Source: Aneurinibacillus sp. REN35
GTDB taxonomy: Bacteria; Bacillota; Bacilli; Aneurinibacillales; Aneurinibacillaceae
Reading direction: 5' to 3'
DNA: 64,000 nucleotides
Assembly: GCF_041379945.2 (NCBI RefSeq)
Contig: NZ_JBFTXJ020000002.1
Location: 186,001-250,000, forward strand
Positions 52,191 to 59,996 of this stretch are shown in pieces (positions within the stretch are counted from its first letter, which is position 1; every line of letters begins with the position of its first letter). The translations under genes and the position numbers were made by a program. The notes under the pieces were generated by a model, which had not been told where the DNA came from, did no database searches, and worked only from the letters and a program-made list of their open reading frames with translations.

Positions 52191-52682
52191 ATGGGTGTGA
52201 TTCATGATGTGGGGGAGTTTGCGAAGTTTTTGGATGGCGTGCGTAAACGCACCATGCAGTATGTTGGCACAGTTCCAAATTCGATTCTGGAATGGAAGCC
52301 GGCGGAAGGAAAGTTTTCGACAGGGGATATTCTGCGCCATCTGGGTTCCTCTCAACTCATGTTTTTATCTGTATTGGAGCACGGGGAATGGAACTACCCC
52401 GGTCATGACAGTAGTAAAGGAGAAGATATAGAAGGAATTACTCGCTACCTTGAAGCCTGTCATAGCCAACTGATGAACGGATTGTCGGCTTTAGGAAATG
52501 AGCTGTTGGCAAAAAAAGTGCCTACACTGCATGGACATGAGGTAAGCTCGTGGAGGATTATGATGGCATTGGTAGAGCATGAGATGCATCATCGGGGCCA
52601 GCTCTCAACATACCTTCAAATGAATGGCATCGAGCCGCCGCAAATTTTTGGCCTAAAAATTGAACAGGTTCAAAAAGGATAG
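52191..52682 (+). CDS. DinB family protein
   Basis: A 163-residue four-helix-bundle protein of the DinB/YfiT superfamily. Metal-binding histidines are in DILRHLGSSQ and EHEMHHRGQL (the H-x-x-x-H pair). Members include bacillithiol transferases. AAGCGGGGG precedes the ATG. It starts 86 bases after the cyclase gene without a visible terminator between, so it may be read from the same SAM-controlled transcript. Confidence 0.85.
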   Translation: MGVIHDVGEFAKFLDGVRKRTMQYVGTVPNSILEWKPAEGKFSTGDILRHLGSSQLMFLSVLEHGEWNYPGHDSSKGEDIEGITRYLEACHSQLMNGLSALGNELLAKKVPTLHGHEVSSWRIMMALVEHEMHHRGQLSTYLQMNGIEPPQIFGLKIEQVQKG

Positions 52683-52951
52683 TGTCTTATAGGAAAGAAC
52701 GACCATCATATTGTTGAGAAAGTCATTGCTTAAGCCAGGTATACTTACTGGATAAAACGACAAGGGATATTGTTGTTGTATATTTAATTGATGCGCTGTA
52801 ATGATGAACTTCCTTATCCCTAATTTTTTCTTCTTATCAAACCCATGATAACAAACAAATCAGTGTATAAACAGAATGCATGAAAGTCCCAACATAGTTG
52901 AAGACCCAACGTCAATCATCTCATCTTAGAAAGTAGGTGAAGTGAGTATAA
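52683..52951. other. Gene-free AT-rich stretch
   Basis: No gene or clear regulatory site is seen between the DinB gene and the converging small membrane-protein gene. Confidence 0.4.
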
Positions 52952-53167
52952 TTAATGTTTACCTAAGCTCTCTATTAAATTAACTATAGTTACAACGACA
53001 GCAAATACGATGGCCATACTGAAATAAAGAAGCCAGGTTTTCATTTTAAAATAAAGGTACGTGTCTTTCTTAGATCGTACATCGTATAGGAAAAACAGGA
53101 ATGCAGCAGAGAAAATAATGATCGTATATTTTAGTAAATTGTAACAAAACATTTCTATTATTATCAT
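52952..53167 (-). CDS. Small membrane protein
   Basis: A 71-residue protein with two membrane segments (about 10-28 and 44-66) separated by a charged loop (DVRSKKDTYLYFKMK). AAAGGA lies nine bases before the ATG. The AT-rich composition of 52.7-54.7 kb differs from most of the window and suggests a separate origin. No family recognised. Confidence 0.55.
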   Translation of the reverse strand: MIIIEMFCYNLLKYTIIIFSAAFLFFLYDVRSKKDTYLYFKMKTWLLYFSMAIVFAVVVTIVNLIESLGKH

Positions 53168-53199
53168 TATGGATTTTCCTTTGAGAAAAGATACTATAC

Positions 53200-53310
53200 G
53201 TTAACACGCCTGTTTAGTATCCGTTTATGGATACTAAGGATTTGGTGATGATTCACCATGGATCCTATTGGATCATCAGCACCCTTGATACGTTAATTCG
53301 ACTTTAGATA
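53200..53310. repeat. Structured intergenic region with inverted and direct repeats
   Basis: A perfect inverted repeat TTAGTATCC / GGATACTAA sits at 53214-53237. A further palindromic run (GGTGATGATTCACC, then GGATCC…GGATC) follows at about 53246-53285. The whole is flanked by two copies of ATACGTTAA. No T-run follows, so it is not a simple terminator. Confidence 0.5.
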
Positions 53311-53363
53311 ACAAGGTTCCTTTTATGTAATGGATTATTTAGCAGAAGGGCCGTTACATTTTG

Positions 53364-53663
53364 TTATGGAAGTATGCTTCTTTTTAATTCCATAATAAAA
53401 TAGTTAAAGAATGTAATGATTGGGATAAGAAGTACTAACACCACTATACCTAAGCTATCAAATAATCCGTCTGTCTGTTTATGAAATGTTTGAGCATCTA
53501 ATTTGTAAAGGGACATTGTCGCTATGGATAGAATAAGCATATTAACAATAAAGGCAGTTAATAATCCGAACCATTTGTTTTTCTTTTTGTTTAATATCCA
53601 ACAGGAAATGGTTGTAGAAGCGAATAAAGAAAATAGGATGATAATAAAAAACACTATATTCAA
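53364..53663 (-). CDS. Small membrane protein with three hydrophobic segments
   Basis: A 99-residue protein with membrane segments at about 3-22, 32-52 and 70-90, and a lysine-rich loop (NKKKNKW). The start is TTG 53663 with AAGGAGGG eight bases upstream. AT-rich like its neighbours. The family is not recognised. Confidence 0.55.
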   Translation of the reverse strand: MNIVFFIIILFSLFASTTISCWILNKKKNKWFGLLTAFIVNMLILSIATMSLYKLDAQTFHKQTDGLFDSLGIVVLVLLIPIITFFNYFIMELKRSILP

Positions 53664-53839
53664 AAGCTAGCCCTCCTTATAACTATAAAAATCTCGCGCT
53701 GCACATTGAATTTTGATAAGTGTAAGCTATCATAAGTATACGGCATTTCAAATACAAATTAGTAATAAAATTCCTTTAATAGCAAGGGAAGTAATATTCA
53801 ATACGAAGCCTTTCATTACCATGCCTCAAAGTCGGTTCG

Positions 53840-54090
53840 TCTCCCACACAGAAGCAGTGCAGCTGATTGTACAATATGCATTTAATGACTTGTAGTTACA
53901 TCGTATAGAAGTAGGAGTGATGCCTCACAATATTGGATCCATTCGCGTATTAGAAAAAGCAGATTTTCATAAAGAAGGGATAGCCAAAAAAATGTTAAGA
54001 TAAACGGCAAATGGGAAGACCATCAGGTTTTAACCATCGCTTTTTCGCTGAATTGGGAGGAAATGATGGATATAAGTCTTTTGAAACCGT
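53840..54090 (+). pseudogene. GNAT (RimJ/RimL-type) acetyltransferase remnant
   Basis: The frame reads HTEAVQLIVQYAFNDL, an in-frame TAG at 53893-53895, LHRIEVGVMPHNIGSIRVLEK, then a one-base shift near 53999 into INGKWEDHQVLTIAF. This is the C-terminal half of a ribosomal-protein-alanine acetyltransferase-like GNAT. The N-terminal half is not recognisable. A stop, a frameshift and the missing half show it is dead. Confidence 0.75.
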
Positions 54091-54133
54091 ATATCATAAA
54101 TTGTTTATTTATTCATAATTATAAAAAATAGAA

Positions 54134-54152
54134 AAGTAAGTACATACTTTCT
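54134..54152. promoter_or_regulatory. AAGTAAGTA-type palindromic site before the DinB gene
   Basis: AAGTAAGTA, two bases, TACTTTCTG; about 8 of 11 symmetric when extended. Similar to the TetR operator at 49426 and the site at 54733. It lies 18 bases before the start codon. Confidence 0.45.
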
Positions 54153-54170
54153 GATGAAGGGAGAACACTC

Positions 54171-54677
54171 ATGAATACATTAGTAAATGATAATCTGTAT
54201 CAAACAAGAAATAACCTAGTAAAGGAGATTACTTCATTAAGTGATGCTCAATTTAATAGCAAGCCGGATATAAATAAGTGGAGTATAGCACAGGTTTGCC
54301 ATCACTTATTTTTAGTGGAAGAGGCATCTATAAAGGCGATTGCATGGGGAATAAAAGAGACGGATCGTACTCAAAAAGAACGTAAAAACATTCATCTTAT
54401 ATTAGATAGAACGAAAAGTATTAAGGCTCCAAAAATCGTTGAACCGGATACAGAACCATTTAACGTTCAGCAAATAATTGATTTGTTAAACGATTCTAGA
54501 AAAAAATTGATAGCTTTTCTAAGTACTATAGAAGATAAATCTATACTGGCGGAAAAATCAGTTAAGCATCCTGCTCTTGGTGAATTACCCCTTGATCAAT
54601 GGATTGAGCAGATATATTTGCATGAACAGCGACATATAGAACAAATAAGGGAGATAAAATTACGTGTTAATTCTTGA
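54171..54677 (+). CDS. DinB superfamily protein (YfiT/bacillithiol transferase-like)
   Basis: A 168-residue four-helix-bundle protein with the DinB_2 pattern: KWSIAQVCHHLFLVEE in helix 2 and LHEQRHIEQIREIK in helix 4, giving three metal-binding histidines. Relatives transfer bacillithiol to electrophiles. GAAGGGAGA precedes the ATG. The gene is notably AT-rich. A palindromic site in its leader may bind the TetR regulator encoded at 49462. Confidence 0.85.
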   Translation: MNTLVNDNLYQTRNNLVKEITSLSDAQFNSKPDINKWSIAQVCHHLFLVEEASIKAIAWGIKETDRTQKERKNIHLILDRTKSIKAPKIVEPDTEPFNVQQIIDLLNDSRKKLIAFLSTIEDKSILAEKSVKHPALGELPLDQWIEQIYLHEQRHIEQIREIKLRVNS

Positions 54678-54732
54678 TAGCAACAACGTTCAAAACCATA
54701 AAATTATTATGTAAACAAATGTGTAGTCAAAA

Positions 54733-54753
54733 AAGTAAGTAATATACTTATTT
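54733..54753. promoter_or_regulatory. AAGTAAGTA-type palindromic site before the YczE-like gene
   Basis: AAGTAAGTA, three bases, TACTTATTT; 8 of 9 symmetric. Shares the same 9-base half-site as the TetR operator at 49426-49449. Confidence 0.5.
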
Positions 54754-54851
54754 AATATGCAGAATATTGCAAGTTGTATTTGCTCTTTTCTGATACATAT
54801 ACTACAGTGATTATAAATTTACTGAGTATAATTTCAGATAGGAGTAGAATC

Positions 54852-55484
54852 ATGAGGGGAATACGGTATCTTTTTTTCTTTTTGGGATTGTTATTTTTCG
54901 GATTGGGCAATGCAATGGCGGTCAAGGTGCAGTACCTTGGTCTGCATCCGTGGGAAGTGTTAAATGTCGCGCTATATGAGCGATACGGTCTAAGTATCGG
55001 TACGTGGTCTGTTTTTTGCGGATTGATGCTTGTGCTTCTGTCGCTGATTATAGACCGTAGATATATAAATATCGGTACGTTTTTAAACGCGCTTTTGATT
55101 GGGCCGATTATGGACTTTTTTCTCTGGCTGCATATTCTTCCCCAAGCGACGAATACATGGACGGATTATGTAATTATTTTAACGGCGATTATTATTACAG
55201 GGATCGGAGGGGGCCTGTATGTAGCGGCAGGCATCGGCGCGGGTCCACGAGATGGCTTCATGCTGTCGATTGCGGATAAGACAGGGCTGTCGGTGAGCCG
55301 GGCTCGCATTGTCGTGGAAAGCCTTGTATTGCTTATCGGTTTCGGCTTGGGTGGTCCGGTGTTTATCGTTACATTTATTTATACGTTTATTCAAAGTCCT
55401 GTGTTCCAATATGCACTGATGCTATTTCGCAGACTTCTGGCACCTTTGGGGCAAAAAGAAGCCGGGCAAAGTGCAGCGTTATAA
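54852..55484 (+). CDS. YczE/YitT-like membrane protein
   Basis: A 210-residue protein with five membrane segments. The pattern LFFGLGNAMAVKVQYLGLHPWEVLNVAL and GGLYVAAGIGAGPRDGFMLSI is that of the YczE/YyaS family. B. subtilis YczE influences surfactin production, but no general function is established. The start is ATG 54852 with ATAGGAGTAG upstream; the frame is open from 54774. Confidence 0.85.
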   Translation: MRGIRYLFFFLGLLFFGLGNAMAVKVQYLGLHPWEVLNVALYERYGLSIGTWSVFCGLMLVLLSLIIDRRYINIGTFLNALLIGPIMDFFLWLHILPQATNTWTDYVIILTAIIITGIGGGLYVAAGIGAGPRDGFMLSIADKTGLSVSRARIVVESLVLLIGFGLGGPVFIVTFIYTFIQSPVFQYALMLFRRLLAPLGQKEAGQSAAL

Positions 55485-55505
55485 GAATAATAAAAGAGAC
55501 TACAG

Positions 55506-55541
55506 CACAGCTATTGCGCTTATGCATAGCTGTGTTTTTTT
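55506..55541 (+). terminator. Terminator after the YczE-like gene
   Basis: CACAGCTAT pairs with ATAGCTGTG across eleven bases and is followed by seven T. Confidence 0.9.
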
Positions 55542-55570
55542 GTCTTGTATTCATATAAGTAGGTGGAACA

Positions 55571-55578
55571 GCCGATAA
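55571..55578 (+). promoter_or_regulatory. Sigma-D-like -10 element before the chemoreceptor gene
   Basis: GCCGATAA matches the motility sigma factor -10 consensus, 52 bases before the chemoreceptor start. The -35 position (CATA at fifteen bases) matches the TAAA consensus poorly. Confidence 0.5.
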
Positions 55579-55629
55579 AGTAAGAGAAAGGTACATTTTA
55601 CTACAAATAAAAAGAGGAGTGGAGTATAT

Positions 55630-57318
55630 ATGAAAATGACGGTAGGAAGGAAGCTTTTCACTGCTTTTTTTGTAGTTGTGCTTCTTCTGGTTACAGTTGC
55701 AAGCATTGGGCTATATCAAATTACATCCATTGACGAAAAGTATAGCAATCTGATTAGTCAGCAGGCAGAAAGTGCGTTGTTGGCAACACAAATGGTAGGA
55801 TTGGGGCATAAGCAAGCAAAAGCGGTCCGCGGATTTTTAATTTCAGGTGATCAGGCAGCGCTGGATGAATATAAAGAGACAAAACAGCAGTATGAGAAGC
55901 TGGCTCAGCAGATGAGCGAGCTGATGGCAGGGGAGAAAAAAGAACAGGTATACGCTCTAACAGCGTTGCAAAAGCAATATATTGTTGTGGCCGATCAAAT
56001 GCTTGAGCTGAAAAAGAAAAATTATACAACTGAAGATATACGGTTGGTTCGAGCCAAGGGCAATAAAATCATTACATCTTTTATAGCCAAGGCCCAAATA
56101 ATCGAAGAGCAGGAGCACAAGAAATTGGATGCGGAGAGCGCTGTGATTTCTGACAAAGTGCACTTCATTAAGTACGTTGTTGTATTTACCAGTGCATTTG
56201 CTGTAGCGGTGGGGATATTCACGGCTCTTTTTAGTGGACGCATGATTTCGCGTCCTGTGACCGCTGTCTCTGAAGCGGCGAGACGCATTGCGGCAGGTGA
56301 TCTTACCATAGAGAATATCGAAGTGAAAAATAGGGACGAGCTGGGTGAGATGGCGGACTCCTTTAATGAAATGAAAGCACACCTGCGGCATATTATTCAC
56401 CAGGTAAATACGAGGGCGGATCAGGTGGCTGCGGCTTCTGAAGAAGTATCTGCCGGTGCGGAACAATCAACACAAGCGACCAATCAAGTAACGGTCTCTA
56501 TTCAGGATATCGCTGCCAATATTGAGATTCAAGTTCAGGGAGTGGAAGAGAATAGACGAGGTGTAGAGGAGATTGCGGTAGCTATTCAGCGCATTGCAGA
56601 GTCGGCAGGTCAAATGTCTGAGTCAGCGGGGGATGTGCTTAAGGAGTCATTGCAGGGGAATGAAGTGATCCAGCGAACAGTACAGGAGATGGACAATATT
56701 ACTGCATCTGTTACACAGACAGCAGCTGTGATTGGAGAATTAGGTGAGCGGTCTAAAGAAATCGGACAGATTCTCGAAGTGATTCATGACATTGCCGATC
56801 AGACAAATCTCTTATCGCTCAATGCGGCCATTGAAGCGGCGCGGGCGGGAGAGCATGGCCGTGGGTTCGCTGTGGTCGCTGATGAAGTAAGAAAGTTAGC
56901 GGAGCAATCCGGTCGTTCGTCTGAGCAGATTGCCGTGTTAATTGAACGGATTCAGGAAGGTACGACCCATGCGGTAGAAGTAATGAAGAACGGCACGAAG
57001 CAGGTAGAGTCAGGTACGCTTGTTGTACACGAAGCCGGAGAAGCTTTCGAACGCATTCTAGAGGCGGTGCAGCAGGTAAGCGATCAGGCGCAGGAGGTCT
57101 CTGCTGCAACAGAGCAAATCTCTGCAAGCACGGAACAAATTACGGCATCTGTGGCACAGCTGTCGCAAGCATCTAAAGAAGCATCAGTGGGTGTGCATGG
57201 AATCGCTGCTTCGTCAGAAGAGCAGCTTGCTTCTATGCAGGAGATTACCGCTTCATCCGTGTCGTTAAGCGAACTGGCGCAGGAACTTAAGAGTACTGCT
57301 GGAGAATTCAAAGTATAA
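55630..57318 (+). CDS. Methyl-accepting chemotaxis protein
   Basis: A 562-residue chemoreceptor with a first membrane segment (about 9-30), a four-helix-bundle outer sensor (31-180), a second membrane segment (about 183-206), HAMP (207-260) and the signalling domain, whose tip reads [22 protein letters not shown]. No CheR-docking pentapeptide is seen at the end. AGAGGAGTGGAG precedes the ATG and a sigma-D-like element lies upstream. The ligand is unknown. The tip region is closely similar to that of the receptor at 25803. Confidence 0.94.
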   Translation: MKMTVGRKLFTAFFVVVLLLVTVASIGLYQITSIDEKYSNLISQQAESALLATQMVGLGHKQAKAVRGFLISGDQAALDEYKETKQQYEKLAQQMSELMAGEKKEQVYALTALQKQYIVVADQMLELKKKNYTTEDIRLVRAKGNKIITSFIAKAQIIEEQEHKKLDAESAVISDKVHFIKYVVVFTSAFAVAVGIFTALFSGRMISRPVTAVSEAARRIAAGDLTIENIEVKNRDELGEMADSFNEMKAHLRHIIHQVNTRADQVAAASEEVSAGAEQSTQATNQVTVSIQDIAANIEIQVQGVEENRRGVEEIAVAIQRIAESAGQMSESAGDVLKESLQGNEVIQRTVQEMDNITASVTQTAAVIGELGERSKEIGQILEVIHDIADQTNLLSLNAAIEAARAGEHGRGFAVVADEVRKLAEQSGRSSEQIAVLIERIQEGTTHAVEVMKNGTKQVESGTLVVHEAGEAFERILEAVQQVSDQAQEVSAATEQISASTEQITASVAQLSQASKEASVGVHGIAASSEEQLASMQEITASSVSLSELAQELKSTAGEFKV

Positions 57319-57389
57319 GGAAACCATCAGCTCGTGATAAGGGAAATAAGATTTGGGTATAAAGGAAGTAAGGGTAAAGGAGGTATTTG

Positions 57390-58226
57390 ATGGATGATTT
57401 TCCTTATATTCCAGTCACTTCAATAACGAGTGGTGAAGGGAAGGAAGTGGGTAGAGACGTATACTTTCTTTCGATACAGATTGTGAATGTATGCTTTGTA
57501 GGTAATAGAGACAATCCGGGCGAATGGGTGTTAGTGGATGCCGGTATGCCAAAATCGGCAGATACAATTATGAAAGTAGCAGAGAAACGATTTGGGGCAG
57601 GAAGCAGGCCAAAGGCGATTGTTCTTACGCACGGACACTTTGACCATGTAGGTGCGCTGCGTGAGCTGGTAGAGCATTGGCAGGTACCGGTGTATGCACA
57701 TGAGTTGGAAATGCCATATGTAACAGGGAAATCAGATTATCCGCCGGCAGATCCATCCGCAGATCATGGTCTCATGGTTAAAATGTCCCCGCTGCTTCCA
57801 CGTCACGGAATAGATATAAGTCCGCATGTAAAGCCGCTTCCGCTGGATGGAAGCATACCTGCGATGCCGGAATGGCGCTGGATTCATACGCCCGGTCATA
57901 CGCATGGACACATCTCTCTTTTTCGAGGGGCGGACCGCACGCTGATTGTCGGTGATGCGTTTACCACTGTAAAGCAGGAATCCCTCTATAAGGTGCTTAC
58001 GCAGGAGCAGGAATTGAACGGACCGCCTGCATATTTCACTACGAATTGGCAGGATGCTTGGGATTCTGTAAAGCGTCTTGCCGCCTTGAAACCATCGTTA
58101 GCCGTGCCGGGTCATGGCATTCCGATGTCAGGCGAGCGCCTTATACGAGGATTGGAGGAGTTGGCAGCGAATTTTGCTCGTACTGAGATTCCAAAGGACG
58201 GCAAATATGTGGATAAGCCAGAGTAA
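57390..58226 (+). CDS. MBL-fold metallo-hydrolase
   Basis: A 278-residue metallo-beta-lactamase-fold protein. The metal motif is LTHGHFDHVG (about 83-92), followed by HTPGHTHGHI, GDAF and PGHGIP for the remaining ligands. The start is ATG 57390 with AAAGGAGG four bases before TTG 57387. Relatives hydrolyse thioesters, lactones or phosphodiesters. The substrate is unknown. It lies 71 bases after the chemoreceptor gene. Confidence 0.88.
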   Translation: MDDFPYIPVTSITSGEGKEVGRDVYFLSIQIVNVCFVGNRDNPGEWVLVDAGMPKSADTIMKVAEKRFGAGSRPKAIVLTHGHFDHVGALRELVEHWQVPVYAHELEMPYVTGKSDYPPADPSADHGLMVKMSPLLPRHGIDISPHVKPLPLDGSIPAMPEWRWIHTPGHTHGHISLFRGADRTLIVGDAFTTVKQESLYKVLTQEQELNGPPAYFTTNWQDAWDSVKRLAALKPSLAVPGHGIPMSGERLIRGLEELAANFARTEIPKDGKYVDKPE

Positions 58227-58303
58227 TTCGATAGAGAGATAGATTCGATTGAAAAGACACGAATCCGGGTAAAGGAAGGAAACGAAGTTGTGGAGGGCTG
58301 AAG

Positions 58304-58381
58304 ATGAAGGGGATTTTGATTGCGATTGTTATTGTGGTAGCTATTTATGCCGTATACAAAATGATGGGGCGCAGAAGGTAA
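58304..58381 (+). CDS. 25-residue single-pass membrane peptide
   Basis: A short frame starting at ATG 58304 with GGAGGG six bases upstream. The peptide is one hydrophobic helix (GILIAIVIVVAIYAVYKMM) ending in basic residues GRRR, which would place the C-terminus in the cytoplasm. A strong terminator follows 28 bases downstream, supporting a real unit. The function is unknown. Confidence 0.55.
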   Translation: MKGILIAIVIVVAIYAVYKMMGRRR

Positions 58382-58408
58382 TGTTTCTGCACCGGATAAA
58401 AAACGATA

Positions 58409-58453
58409 CCCCTTGCAGCAGAAGGAAACTCATATTGCTGCAAGGGGTTTTTT
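58409..58453 (+). terminator. Terminator
   Basis: CCCCTTGCAGCA pairs perfectly with TGCTGCAAGGGG (12 pairs) across fifteen bases and is followed by six T. Confidence 0.93.
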
Positions 58454-58487
58454 GTGTGAATGAAGAGCAGGTAGGGAGCTGCCTGGA

Positions 58488-58536
58488 TTTATAGACGCTT
58501 TATCGACTTGTCTTTTATGGATTGCCTGCATAAGAT
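58488..58536 (+). promoter_or_regulatory. Regulated promoter, copy 1: paired direct repeats plus -35/-10
   Basis: Direct repeats TTTATAGAC (58488-58496) and TTTATCGAC (58499-58507) are 11 bases apart, that is one helical turn. They abut TTGTCT (58508-58513), then 17 bases and TAAGAT (58531-58536). An almost identical arrangement occurs at 61349-61397. Repeats just upstream of the -35 box suggest an activator site. Confidence 0.75.
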
Positions 58537-58679
58537 TTAACTAATCATATTAATAAAACATAGAAAATTATGAAAATTAACAAACAGAAAATGGAGGGGG
58601 TGCAGACAAAACGGTATTTTAATGACGAGAAACGTATCCGGCAGTTGAAGATGACAACAAGTATGAGGAGGAATAGCGT

Positions 58680-59939
58680 ATGGAAATGAAGCAGCTTGAA
58701 GAAGGAGTACAGCCTGCACAAGGCGGAGAAGCATATCAACCGCAGCTTGGCAAGAGAAGCTGGCTTTCCTCTCTGGGTCCCGCGATTATCACAGCGGCAC
58801 TGGTCGTTGGGCCGGGAAGCGTGACATTAACATCGAAGATGGGTGCGATGTATAGCTACCAGACATTATGGGTTGTGGTTCTCTCTGTTATTTTTATGGC
58901 GGCGTTTACGGAGATGAGTGCGCGTATTGGTATGGCCTCTTCACAGTCGTTATTGATGGCAATTCGGACGAAATGGGGTGCCTGGGCGAGCATCGTGATT
59001 GGTGTCAGTTGTTTTCTGGTGACATCCACATTTCAGGGTGCCAATGTGATCGGAGCAGGGATGGCGGTAGCGGCTCTAACCGGTACATCAGCTAAGGTAT
59101 GGGGCGCAATTTTTACGCTGTTGAGCATCTCGCTGCTTTTCTTTGCTAACTTCTATAAAGTGTTAGAGAAAGTGATGCTGGTGTTGGTCGGTATTATGCT
59201 TTTATCTTTTCTTTTTACCGTGCTTTTAGTGCAACCGAGTCTATCCGGTATGGTAGGCGGGCTTGTTCCTATTGTTCCGGACGGATCGATTATGATGGTT
59301 ATTGGTTTGGTAGCTACGACCTTCACAGTAGTTGGAGCGTTGTATCAGTCGTATTTGGTACAGGAAAAAGGATGGCGAGCATCAGATGCGAAGCAGGGTT
59401 CTCGTGAAACTTATACAGGAATCGTTCTATTGGGGTTAATTTCCCTGCTTATTATGGTCAGTGCGGCGGCTGTTCTAGCTCCGCAGGGGATTAAAGTGAA
59501 TTCAGCAGCGGATATGGGAAAGGCGCTTGAACCGCTTTTTGGCAGTTGGGCGACAGCGGTATTCATGATCGGATTATGGGGAGCCGCCTTCTCTTCCTTA
59601 ACAGGGAATGCAATTATTGGAGGCGTTATGCTTTCAGATGCCCTTGGCTACGGCAGTCGGTTGAATACGAAAGTTGTGAGGCTTTTCATTATGGGGGTTA
59701 TGGCGCTTGGCGGTATTATTGGCGTAACCTTCGGCAAGGTTCCGGTGCAGTTGATCCTGCTTGTGCAGCCCATTACCATTCTGGTTGTTCCGCTGATCGG
59801 GCTTGCGTTATTTATGCTGGCTAACGATAAGAAACTGATGGGTGAGTTGAAGAATACGACAGGAAAAAATGCGATTGTATTGTGCGGCCTGCTTTTCCTC
59901 GTTGTGCTTGCAGGTAAGACGCTTATCGAACTGCTATAG
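58680..59939 (+). CDS. NRAMP-related membrane transporter lacking the classical metal motifs
   Basis: A 419-residue membrane protein with about eleven hydrophobic segments and overall NRAMP similarity (GPAIITAALVVGPGSVTLTSKMGA in segment 1). Classical NRAMP metal transporters have D-P-G-N there; this protein has G-P-G-S at 44-47. The Met-Pro-His motif of segment 6 is also missing (TVVGALYQS near 216-224). It may therefore carry Mg2+ or an organic compound instead of Mn2+/Fe2+. GAGGAGGAA precedes the ATG. The leader of 140 bases begins at a promoter shared with the epimerase/DapA-like operon. Confidence 0.82.
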   Translation: MEMKQLEEGVQPAQGGEAYQPQLGKRSWLSSLGPAIITAALVVGPGSVTLTSKMGAMYSYQTLWVVVLSVIFMAAFTEMSARIGMASSQSLLMAIRTKWGAWASIVIGVSCFLVTSTFQGANVIGAGMAVAALTGTSAKVWGAIFTLLSISLLFFANFYKVLEKVMLVLVGIMLLSFLFTVLLVQPSLSGMVGGLVPIVPDGSIMMVIGLVATTFTVVGALYQSYLVQEKGWRASDAKQGSRETYTGIVLLGLISLLIMVSAAAVLAPQGIKVNSAADMGKALEPLFGSWATAVFMIGLWGAAFSSLTGNAIIGGVMLSDALGYGSRLNTKVVRLFIMGVMALGGIIGVTFGKVPVQLILLVQPITILVVPLIGLALFMLANDKKLMGELKNTTGKNAIVLCGLLFLVVLAGKTLIELL

Positions 59940-59946
59940 TATGATC

Positions 59947-59993
59947 AAAAGCCCTCATGTCAGGTTTTCATACCGGACGTGAGGGCTTTTTTT
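59947..59993. terminator. Bidirectional terminator
   Basis: AAAAGCCCTCATGTC pairs with GGACGTGAGGGCTTTT (G-T pair within) and is followed by T-run; shared by the NRAMP-like gene and the converging amidohydrolase gene. Confidence 0.88.
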
Positions 59994-59996
59994 GCG

